DNA of 64,000 nt, from contig NZ_AP025476.1 of the NCBI RefSeq assembly GCF_024347415.1, forward strand, positions 2,542,001 through 2,606,000, in the 5' to 3' direction. The position numbers and the translations under genes are program-made. The notes beneath the pieces were generated by a model. That model was not told the origin of the DNA, searched no databases, and saw only the letters and a program-made list of their open reading frames with translations. Every line of letters begins with the position of its first letter. Position 1 is the stretch's first letter. This document shows, one piece after another, positions 57,243 to 64,000 of the stretch. This DNA is from Vibrio crassostreae (lineage in GTDB: Bacteria > Pseudomonadota > Gammaproteobacteria > Enterobacterales > Vibrionaceae).

Positions 57243-58889
57243 TTACAGACCAGCCGCTGCAAATACTTGGTTCACAATCTCTTGAGCTTCTGCTTCGATT
57301 GCTTTCAGGTGCTCTTCACCCTTAAAGCTTTCACAGTAGATCTTGTAGATGTCTTCAGTGCCTGATGGACGAGCAGCAAACCAGCCGTTCTCAGTTGTCA
57401 CTTTTAGGCCACCAATCGCAGCACCGTTACCTGGAGCGTGTGTTAAGCGTGCAGTAATTGCATCACCAGCCAGCGTCTCAGCAGCAACCATCTCTGGAGA
57501 TAGCTTTTTAAGCACGTCTTTTTGTGCGCCATTTGCTACCGCTTGAATACGGTTGTACTTAGATTCACCGTGTTTAGCGGCAAGTTCTTCGTAGTATTCT
57601 TGTGGGTTCTTACCTGTCACAGCTGTGATCTCAGCCGCAAGTAAGCAAAGAATCAGTCCATCTTTATCTGTTGACCAAGGCGTACCATCTTTACGTAGGA
57701 AAGAAGCACCTGCACTCTCTTCACCACCAAAACCAAACTGGCCGTTGTAAAGACCATCAACGAACCATTTGAAACCAACTGGCACTTCACAAAGTTCGCG
57801 ACCTAAGTCAGCAACAACACGGTCAATCAATGCGCTTGATACTAGTGTCTTACCAACAGCAACGTCTTTACCCCAACCTTCACGGTTACGGTATAGGTAA
57901 TCAATACAAACCGCTAAGAAGTGGTTTGGATTCATCAAGCCTTTAGGCGTCACGATGCCGTGGCGATCGTAATCTGGGTCGTTACCAAACGCTAGAGCGT
58001 ACTCGTCTTTAAGAGCCAGTAAGCCTGCCATTGCGTATGGAGAAGAACAGTCCATACGAACCACGCCATCTTTATCTAGAGACATAAATTGGAATGAAGG
58101 GTCAACCGCTTCACTTACCAAAGTAAGATCTAGATTGTACGCTTTACCAATTTGACGCCAGTAATCAATACCGCTGCCACCCAGTGGATCAACACCAATC
58201 TTGATGTTTGCTTTCTGGATCGCTTCCATATCAACGACGTTAACCAAATCAGCGACGTATGGCGCCACTAGGTCGACTTCTTTTACTAGCTCAGACTGTT
58301 TAGCCTGTGCGATAGGCGTACGCTTAACACCTTGCATTTGCTCAGCAATGATCACGTTCGCACGGTCTTCAATCGCTTGAGTCAATTCAGCTTCAGCTGG
58401 GCCACCGTGTGTCGGGTTGTATTTAATACCGCCGTCTTGAGGTGGGTTATGTGAAGGCGTGATAACAATGCCGTCGGCTTTTTTGTCATTCACTAGGTTG
58501 TGCGTAAGAATCGCGTGCGAGATACCCGGTGTTGGAGTAAAGCCGTTGTTTTCTTGAATAATAACTTCAACACCGTTCGCTACAAGCACTTCGATAACCG
58601 TAGAGAACGCAGGCTCAGATAGCGCGTGAGTATCTTTACCTAAGAAAAGAGGGCCAGTTGTACCTTGCTCGGCACGAACTTCAGCAACCGCTTGTGCAAT
58701 TGCTAGAATGTGATTTTCGTTAAATGTTGATTTGTCTGCTGTACCGCGGTGACCTGAAGTACCGAAAAGTACTTTATGATCTGGGTTCGTAGCATCCGGT
58801 TGCTGTAAGAAATAGTTAGCAACTAAAGCCGGGATATTATGAAGATCTTCCTGCTGAGCTTTCTGCCCAGCACGAGGGTGCATAGCCAT
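57243..58889 (-). CDS. pgm: Phosphoglucomutase (alpha-D-glucose phosphate-specific)
   Basis: 548 aa. It interconverts glucose-1- and glucose-6-phosphate. The phosphoserine Ser146 is in [12 protein letters not shown], the metal loop is [13 protein letters not shown], the sugar-binding loop is [11 protein letters not shown], and the phosphate-binding domain is [12 protein letters not shown]. It is downstream of seqA on the same strand, with a terminator in the gap. Confidence 0.97.
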   Translation of the reverse strand: MAMHPRAGQKAQQEDLHNIPALVANYFLQQPDATNPDHKVLFGTSGHRGTADKSTFNENHILAIAQAVAEVRAEQGTTGPLFLGKDTHALSEPAFSTVIEVLVANGVEVIIQENNGFTPTPGISHAILTHNLVNDKKADGIVITPSHNPPQDGGIKYNPTHGGPAEAELTQAIEDRANVIIAEQMQGVKRTPIAQAKQSELVKEVDLVAPYVADLVNVVDMEAIQKANIKIGVDPLGGSGIDYWRQIGKAYNLDLTLVSEAVDPSFQFMSLDKDGVVRMDCSSPYAMAGLLALKDEYALAFGNDPDYDRHGIVTPKGLMNPNHFLAVCIDYLYRNREGWGKDVAVGKTLVSSALIDRVVADLGRELCEVPVGFKWFVDGLYNGQFGFGGEESAGASFLRKDGTPWSTDKDGLILCLLAAEITAVTGKNPQEYYEELAAKHGESKYNRIQAVANGAQKDVLKKLSPEMVAAETLAGDAITARLTHAPGNGAAIGGLKVTTENGWFAARPSGTEDIYKIYCESFKGEEHLKAIEAEAQEIVNQVFAAAGL

Positions 58890-58924
58890 TTTTCGACATC
58901 CTTATATATAAAATTTAAAAACAA

Positions 58925-58968
58925 AAAAACCTCATAATATCTTCTTATCCATGGATATTATGAGGTTT
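58925..58968 (-). terminator. Terminator between seqA and pgm
   Basis: 15-bp perfect stem AAACCTCATAATATC / GATATTATGAGGTTT, with T-rich tail on the minus strand. It would limit readthrough from seqA into pgm, which form an operon in E. coli. Confidence 0.7.
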
Positions 58969-58981
58969 AAATCAGATTTCG

Positions 58982-59521
58982 TTAAATTGAACCTGTTACT
59001 TTTTCTATCAATTCTGCTTGGAAACTCATGCGGCTCATAAGCTGCTCAACCATCTGTCTTTTGCGGCTTGTATTGTTATTAGTAATAACCCAAAAAGGAC
59101 TTTGTGGAATAGCTTTAGGCTTAGTGGTGTTACCGTTTGCTAGCAACGTCGCTTCGTTGTCTGCAAAGTAAACACGCTTACGGCCTTTTACTTGAGTTGC
59201 TTCTGAAAAGCTTAAAGGGTCGATTTTATGCAGTGTTGATAACACAAGCATGAAACGATCAATGGCTTTCTTTAGTGATGCAAACTCATCTGATATTAGT
59301 AGTGAGCGCATTTCTTTAACGCCATCGAATTTCTCTGGAGTAAAGCCTACCTCTTTGCTAACAACGATACCTTTTGGCTCAACGATCTCTTCGATCGGAG
59401 CCATGCCTTGGCTATCAACCTGTAACAAGCGGCGCAGAATATCTGAAGCGCTTTCGCCAATACGTTCTGTCTGACCCGCAATAAAACGGTATAGGTCCTC
59501 ATCAACCTCAATTGTTTTCAT
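58982..59521 (-). CDS. seqA: Replication initiation negative regulator SeqA
   Basis: 179 aa. It sequesters hemimethylated GATC at oriC. The N-terminal oligomerisation domain (MKTIEVDEDLYRFIAGQTERIGESASDILRRLL) and the C-terminal DNA-binding domain (FWVITNNNTSRKRQMVEQLMSRM) are intact. It is divergent from ybfF, as in E. coli, and presupposes Dam methylation in this organism. Confidence 0.96.
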   Translation of the reverse strand: MKTIEVDEDLYRFIAGQTERIGESASDILRRLLQVDSQGMAPIEEIVEPKGIVVSKEVGFTPEKFDGVKEMRSLLISDEFASLKKAIDRFMLVLSTLHKIDPLSFSEATQVKGRKRVYFADNEATLLANGNTTKPKAIPQSPFWVITNNNTSRKRQMVEQLMSRMSFQAELIEKVTGSI

Positions 59522-59614
59522 TCGCTTTTCACAATCTCAATGTTTAAACTCTGGGGGATTATAGCGAGATCCGCGCGGATACTCTACGTCAAACCCACCA
59601 TGAATAAGATAAAA

Positions 59615-60376
59615 ATGTCAGTACAGCTCAACTATAAAATTGAAGGTGAGGGTCACACCATTGTTTTGATCCATGGATTATTCGGTAATCTGGACAACCT
59701 TGGCTTGCTCGCTAGGGATCTAAAAGCCGATCATCAAGTGCTTAGTATCGATCTACGTAACCACGGCCAATCTTTCCATAGTGACACTCATGACTACCAA
59801 GCGATGGCGCAAGATGTCTCTCAACTGTTGAAAGATCTCGAGTTAGACGACGTCACTGTCATTGGTCACTCGATGGGTGGCAAGGTTGCCATGGCACTCA
59901 CCCAACACCTAGAGCTACGTAAACTGATCGTACTGGACATGGCACCGGTCGCTTACACCCAAAGTCGCCATGATAACGTATTCGCAGGCCTTCAAGCCGT
60001 GATCGAAGAAAAACCAGAATCTCGCTCTGAAGCACTTAAAGTACTCGCAAAACATATTGAAATCGACGGGGTTCGCCAGTTCTTAACGAAATCACTGTTC
60101 AAGTCAGAACAAGGCATTATGGAGTGGCGCTTTAACGTCGCGTCACTACTTGCAAACTACGCTCACATCATTGGCTGGGAACCGATCGACAAAACCTCTG
60201 TCAAAACCTTGCTAATAAAAGGTGGGGATTCTGACTACCTCACGGCTGAGCACCAAACTGCAGTTCAGCAGCAATTTTCTAACGCAAAGGCGCACGTCAT
60301 TGCCAATACGGGTCATTGGCTACACGCAGAAAAGCCAGCTGAAGTACTCAGAGCAATACGAAAATTCATCGCTTAA
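59615..60376 (+). CDS. ybfF: Esterase YbfF (alpha/beta hydrolase)
   Basis: 253 aa from the ATG at 59615 (MSVQLNYKIEGE); an ATG at 59600 is open but has a weaker ribosome-binding site, and longer starts are not family-like. Oxyanion loop LIHGLFGNLDN; nucleophile Ser in VIGHSMGGKVAM; final His in NTGHWLHAEKP. E. coli YbfF hydrolyses short acyl-CoA or acyl esters. It is between seqA and fldA, as in E. coli. Confidence 0.93.
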   Translation: MSVQLNYKIEGEGHTIVLIHGLFGNLDNLGLLARDLKADHQVLSIDLRNHGQSFHSDTHDYQAMAQDVSQLLKDLELDDVTVIGHSMGGKVAMALTQHLELRKLIVLDMAPVAYTQSRHDNVFAGLQAVIEEKPESRSEALKVLAKHIEIDGVRQFLTKSLFKSEQGIMEWRFNVASLLANYAHIIGWEPIDKTSVKTLLIKGGDSDYLTAEHQTAVQQQFSNAKAHVIANTGHWLHAEKPAEVLRAIRKFIA

Positions 60377-60484
60377 GCGCGCTTTTTCATGCAGATAAAT
60401 GAGAGCTGAGTAATCACTGCAGATTAACTTTATCTCGCAACAGTGATATAGTGCGCCCAAGCAAAATTGGTATATAAGGTTCCC

Positions 60485-60703
60485 ATGCTTTACGACTACA
60501 TGAACATCATTGAATCTGTTGGTTTAGATCTCCTGTTTGCCGCGATTTTCTTTTTAATCGGTATGGCAATTAAGGACGTTCTCAAGCAGGGAAATGTTCC
60601 TCCATTTGGTCGTCGCATCGTATGGTTAGTACTTTTCCTTGGCTGTGCGGGTTTTATCGCCAAAGGGATAATCCAACTAAGCTGGGAAGGAACTGGGATC
60701 TAA
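60485..60703 (+). CDS. DUF2788 family membrane protein
   Basis: 72 aa from the ATG at 60485, with AAGG upstream. Two membrane helices (SVGLDLLFAAIFFLIGMAI and RRIVWLVLFLGCAGFIAKGI). A small membrane protein commonly found between ybfF and fldA in vibrios; function unknown. Confidence 0.8.
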   Translation: MLYDYMNIIESVGLDLLFAAIFFLIGMAIKDVLKQGNVPPFGRRIVWLVLFLGCAGFIAKGIIQLSWEGTGI

Positions 60704-60761
60704 TGATTCTCTTCCGAACTTTATTACACCGACAACAGACAAAATGAAAGGTAATGATTCT

Positions 60762-61295
60762 ATGGCAAGTGTAGGTCTCTTCTTTGGTAGCGATACAGGT
60801 AACACTGAAGCTGTTGCTAAGATGATTCAAAAGCAATTGAGCAAACAGCTCGTTCACGTTCAAGACATTGCAAAAAGCAGCAAAGAAGATATCGATAACT
60901 TCGATCTACTGCTGCTTGGTATCCCTACGTGGTACTACGGCGAAGCACAATGTGATTGGGATGACTTTTTCCCAGAGCTAGAAGCTATTGATTTCTCAAC
61001 TAAGCTTGTTGCTATCTTTGGTTGTGGCGACCAAGAAGATTACGCAGAATACTTCTGCGATGCTATGGGTACTATCCGTGACATCGTTGAAGCGAAAGGC
61101 GGTACTATCCTAGGTCACACATCAACTGAAGGCTACGAATTCGAAGCATCGAAAGGTTTAGTTGAAGGCGATGACAGCCAATTCGTTGGTCTATGTATCG
61201 ATGAAGACCGTCAACCTGAGCTAACTGATGAGCGCGTATCTAACTGGGTTAAACAAATCCACGAAGAGATGTGCCTAGCAGAGCTAGAAGACTAA
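60762..61295 (+). CDS. fldA: Flavodoxin 1
   Basis: 177 aa from the ATG at 60762 (MASVGLFFGSDTGNTEAVAKM) with AAAGG upstream; an ATG at 60744 adds six non-family residues. The FMN-phosphate loop is FFGSDTGNTEAV, and the aromatic ring-stacking loop is IPTWYYGEAQCDWDDF. It donates electrons to biotin synthase, ribonucleotide-reductase activation and isoprenoid enzymes. Located upstream of fur, as in enterobacteria. Confidence 0.96.
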   Translation: MASVGLFFGSDTGNTEAVAKMIQKQLSKQLVHVQDIAKSSKEDIDNFDLLLLGIPTWYYGEAQCDWDDFFPELEAIDFSTKLVAIFGCGDQEDYAEYFCDAMGTIRDIVEAKGGTILGHTSTEGYEFEASKGLVEGDDSQFVGLCIDEDRQPELTDERVSNWVKQIHEEMCLAELED

Positions 61296-61345
61296 TTCTC
61301 TAGTGGTTGTTAATTGTTACAATTAATAACCATTATATAGATATG

Positions 61346-61373
61346 AAAAAACCTCCTTATGGGAGGTTTTTTG
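61346..61373. terminator. Bidirectional terminator between fldA and the DUF4442 gene
   Basis: AAAAAACCTCC / GGAGGTTTTTT with a short TTATG loop, between convergent genes. Confidence 0.88.
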
Positions 61374-61391
61374 CTATTTAAAATCTATTAA

Positions 61392-61898
61392 TTAGCACTC
61401 AGCTTCTAATGCTTCATCATCATCTCTAAATTGCGGCTTCTTTCTTACATAGAGGGTGCGTTGAATTTCTGAGACCACATTACCCTGCTTATCTTTCACG
61501 TGAATAATAAATTCAGGAAAACACTTTTCACCGAGCTGTGTCTGACGATAGATATCGTCAAGCTGCCCTTGGCTTATCTCAAAATCTGCATACAAGTCCG
61601 ATTGCCCCGGCTTGATGAAGTTAATGCTCGCTTCTTTATCCCAAACATAATATCGCTCACCTAAAATTCCCATTAACATCAATGAGTAAACGGGATCGGT
61701 AAGAGAAAAGATACTGCCGCCATATTGAGTACGATTGGCGTTCTTATTCCACCAGCGTAGCTTAAGTACCGTCTTAACAACCCTAAAGTCAGCGCTAATG
61801 TGGGCTATTCGAATACCCGCTCCCCAAAAGGGAGGCCAAATATTAAGAGCAAATTTTACAATGTTGGGTTTATATATTTTTGCGAGTTGCTTATTCAT
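61392..61898 (-). CDS. DUF4442 family protein (hotdog-fold, thioesterase-like)
   Basis: 168 aa. The sequence KTVLKLRWWNKNANRTQYGGSIFSLTDPVYSLMLMGILG and EASINFIKPGQSDLYADFEI match the DUF4442 hotdog-fold group, which is related to acyl-CoA thioesterases (PaaI-like). The catalytic residue is not evident. It is divergent from fur, in whose regulatory region its promoter must lie. Confidence 0.8.
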   Translation of the reverse strand: MNKQLAKIYKPNIVKFALNIWPPFWGAGIRIAHISADFRVVKTVLKLRWWNKNANRTQYGGSIFSLTDPVYSLMLMGILGERYYVWDKEASINFIKPGQSDLYADFEISQGQLDDIYRQTQLGEKCFPEFIIHVKDKQGNVVSEIQRTLYVRKKPQFRDDDEALEAEC

Positions 61899-62105
61899 AA
61901 CAACATTCCATGTTCATATCAGAAACACCGTCACCTTGACTGGTCGTACCTCCACTATAAGTGAGATACTTCCAATTTACAAAACAGATTGTGATGTCAG
62001 TAAGTAACCCTTTGAAGTTCGTGGTTTATTGTTATGCCTGACTAAACTATAATGGTATTAATATTGAATTCTGTTAATTGCTGCAGATCATCAACAGGAA
62101 AGTAT

Positions 62106-62555
62106 ATGTCAGACAATAATCAAGCGCTAAAAGATGCAGGTCTTAAAGTGACCCTTCCACGGCTCAAAATTTTAGAAGTATTACAACAGCCAGACTGCCA
62201 ACATATTAGTGCTGAAGATTTATATAAGAAGCTGATCGACCTAGGTGAAGAAATCGGTCTTGCAACCGTTTATCGAGTACTTAACCAATTCGATGACGCT
62301 GGCATTGTAACTCGTCACCACTTCGAAGGCGGCAAGTCTGTATTTGAACTTTCTACACAGCACCACCACGACCACCTTGTATGTTTAGATTGTGGCGAAG
62401 TGATCGAATTCTCTGATGACATCATCGAAGAAAGACAGAAAGAGATTGCTCAGCGTTACAACGTGCAACTGACAAACCACAGTTTGTACTTGTACGGCAA
62501 AAGCATTAGCGGAGATTGCAAAGGCAATCCAGACGCGCATAAAGCGAAGAAGTAA
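62106..62555 (+). CDS. fur: Ferric uptake regulator Fur
   Basis: 149 aa from the ATG at 62106 (MSDNNQALKDAGLKVT) with GGAAAG before it; an upstream in-frame start at 62052 is not family-like. Winged-helix domain (PRLKILEVLQQP, ATVYRVLNQFDDAGIVTRHHFEGGKSVFEL). Zinc/iron sites are in HHHDHLVCLDCGEVIEF (Cys-X2-Cys). It is the Fe(II)-dependent repressor that presumably acts on the feo box in this window. A -10-like TATAAT is at 62048-62053. Confidence 0.96.
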   Translation: MSDNNQALKDAGLKVTLPRLKILEVLQQPDCQHISAEDLYKKLIDLGEEIGLATVYRVLNQFDDAGIVTRHHFEGGKSVFELSTQHHHDHLVCLDCGEVIEFSDDIIEERQKEIAQRYNVQLTNHSLYLYGKSISGDCKGNPDAHKAKK

Positions 62556-62560
62556 TACAG

Positions 62561-62586
62561 AACGCTGGCTTAGGCCGGCGTTTTTT
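62561..62586 (+). terminator. Terminator of fur
   Basis: AACGCTGGC-TTAG-GCCGGCGTT followed by TTTTT. Confidence 0.85.
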
Positions 62587-62631
62587 ATATCATCACTATA
62601 TAAGTACGAATATCCGATATTATTCAGACAC

Positions 62632-62660
62632 AAAAAAACCGGCTCTAAGCCGGTTTTTTA
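62632..62660. terminator. Terminator of glnS (near-palindromic)
   Basis: AAAAAAACCGGCT / AGCCGGTTTTTT with a CTA loop, T-runs on both strands. Confidence 0.88.
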
Positions 62661-62694
62661 TTGGGTCGTTTTTAACAAACTAAATGCTCAAGCA

Positions 62695-64000
62695 TTAAGC
62701 TTCAGTTTTACCCCAAGTATCACGTAGACCAACCGTGCGGTTGAAGACTAGTGCATCTGCTTTAGAGTCTTTCGAATCCACACAGAAGTAGCCTGTACGT
62801 TCAAACTGGTACGCTTGCTCTGCAACACCTTCTGCTAGGCTAGGTTCAACAAAACCATTTAGCGTAACAAGTGATTCAGGGTTTAGCGTTGCAGCGAAGT
62901 CATCAGCAGCGGCTGGGTTTGGCACTGTGAATAGACGATCGTACAAACGAATCTCAGCAGGCAGCGCTTTATCAGCAGATACCCAGTGGATAACGCCTTT
63001 CACTTTGCGGCCATCTGCAGGGTTCTTACCCAATGTTTCATTGTCGTAAGAGCAGAAGATAGTCGTAATGTTGCCTTCTGCATCTTTTTCGATACGTTCA
63101 GCTTTGATCACATAAGCGCCACGTAGACGAACTTCTTTGCCTAGAACCAAACGCTTGTACTTCTTGTTTGCTTCTTCACGGAAGTCATCACGCTCAATCC
63201 AAACTTCACGGGTAAATGGTACTTCGCGAGTTCCCATTTCTGGCTTGTTTGGATGGTTTGCAACAGTTAACGTTTCTACTGCATCTGCTTCGTAGTTTTC
63301 GATAACGATCTTAACTGGATCCAGAACGGCCATTGCACGAGGTGCATTTTCGTTCAGATCATCACGAATGCAAGACTCAAGTGAACCGAACTCAATCATG
63401 TTCTCTTGCTTTGTCACGCCAATACGTTTACAGAATTCACGAATAGAGCTTGAAGTAAAACCACGACGACGCAGGCCAGAAATAGTAGGCATACGTGGGT
63501 CATCCCAACCTTGAACTAGGTTTTCAACCACAAGTTGGTTCAGCTTACGCTTAGACATCACTGTGTATTCAAGATTCAGGCGACTAAACTCGTACTGACG
63601 AGGTTGGCAATCAATCGTGATGTTATCTAGAACCCAATCGTACAAACGACGGTTATCTTGGAATTCAAGCGTACAGATAGAGTGCGTAATACCTTCCAGC
63701 GCATCAGAGATACAGTGAGTAAAGTCGTACATTGGGTAAATGCACCACTTGTCAGCTGTTTGATGGTGGTGAGCAAAACGAACACGGTAGATAACAGGAT
63801 CGCGCATAACCATGAACGAAGAGCTCATGTCGATCTTAGCACGCAAACACGCTTTACCTTCTTCAAAGCCACCGTCACGCATTTTTTCAAACAACGCTAG
63901 GTTATCTTCAGGGCTGCGGTCACGGTATGGGCTCGCTTTACCTGGCTCTTTTAGCGTGCCACGGTACTCACGGATTTGATCAGGACTTAGCTCGTCAACA
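62695..64000 (-). CDS. glnS: Glutaminyl-tRNA synthetase, 3' part (runs off the right edge)
   Basis: About 435 of roughly 555 residues are visible; the N-terminal 120 (with the HIGH motif) lie beyond the window. It is class I and charges tRNA-Gln. Visible parts are [59 protein letters not shown], the KMSKS-like VMSKRKLN, and the C-terminal anticodon-binding barrels. It is downstream of, and convergent with, fur, as in related bacteria. Confidence 0.95.
   Translation of the reverse strand, partial: VDELSPDQIREYRGTLKEPGKASPYRDRSPEDNLALFEKMRDGGFEEGKACLRAKIDMSSSFMVMRDPVIYRVRFAHHHQTADKWCIYPMYDFTHCISDALEGITHSICTLEFQDNRRLYDWVLDNITIDCQPRQYEFSRLNLEYTVMSKRKLNQLVVENLVQGWDDPRMPTISGLRRRGFTSSSIREFCKRIGVTKQENMIEFGSLESCIRDDLNENAPRAMAVLDPVKIVIENYEADAVETLTVANHPNKPEMGTREVPFTREVWIERDDFREEANKKYKRLVLGKEVRLRGAYVIKAERIEKDAEGNITTIFCSYDNETLGKNPADGRKVKGVIHWVSADKALPAEIRLYDRLFTVPNPAAADDFAATLNPESLVTLNGFVEPSLAEGVAEQAYQFERTGYFCVDSKDSKADALVFNRTVGLRDTWGKTEA

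Overview
The window is chromosomal DNA of a Vibrionaceae gammaproteobacterium, most likely a Vibrio and possibly of the Splendidus clade (the clade is inference). Genus-level evidence is gene content and order. There is a FimV/HubP polar hub gene beside the Legionella/Bacillus-type asd and pdxB; fabB with a 3' UTR that matches the Vibrio sRNA FarS in position; and mnmC-yfcL-epmC-aroC, minCDE-rnd-fadD-slp-tsaB-yoaA and seqA-pgm-ybfF-fldA-fur-glnS blocks, which follow enterobacterial synteny but with Vibrio spacing. Nearly all of the window is ordinary core genome.

Layout. 1-12.1 kb: start of fimV/hubP, asd, pdxB, fabB plus the FarS region, mnmC, an FMN reductase, yfcL, epmC, a TRIC-family membrane protein, aroC, tRNA-Arg(UCU) and folD. 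12.1-13.6 kb: a complete IS3-family (IS150-group) insertion sequence that sits in the loop of folD's own terminator. 13.6-18 kb: a CPA1 cation/proton antiporter, a NupC-type nucleoside transporter and a LysR regulator. 18-30.7 kb: lytic transglycosylase, ycgL, minCDE, rnd, fadD, an alpha/beta hydrolase, a Slp lipoprotein, tsaB, yoaA, two small unknown genes and purU. 30.7-37 kb: yecM, argS, a HIT protein and feoABC under a promoter with recognisable FNR-like and Fur-like sites. 37-44 kb is the least conventional stretch: a multi-hairpin segment ending in a terminator, a perfect 25-copy heptamer tandem array, an 1127-residue propeller/degenerate-kinase/AraC regulator, and znuA facing znuCB across a Zur box. 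44-55.4 kb: the complete sdhCDAB-sucABCD respiratory/TCA operon facing gltA. 55.4-64 kb: ybgI, a DUF1853 gene, pgm, seqA, ybfF, a DUF2788 gene, fldA, a DUF4442 gene, fur and the 3' part of glnS.

Functionally, iron (feoABC, fur, fldA) and zinc (znuABC) homeostasis, fatty-acid synthesis and activation (fabB, fadD, predicted FarS), the TCA cycle (gltA, sdh, suc), cell division and replication control (minCDE, seqA) and folate/one-carbon metabolism (folD, purU) are represented. I found no CRISPR array, prophage or obvious defence island. The best candidates for something undescribed are the one-protein sensor-regulator at 37760-41143, whose kinase core has Asn where the phosphoacceptor His belongs, and the neighbouring hairpin/heptamer-repeat intergenic region.
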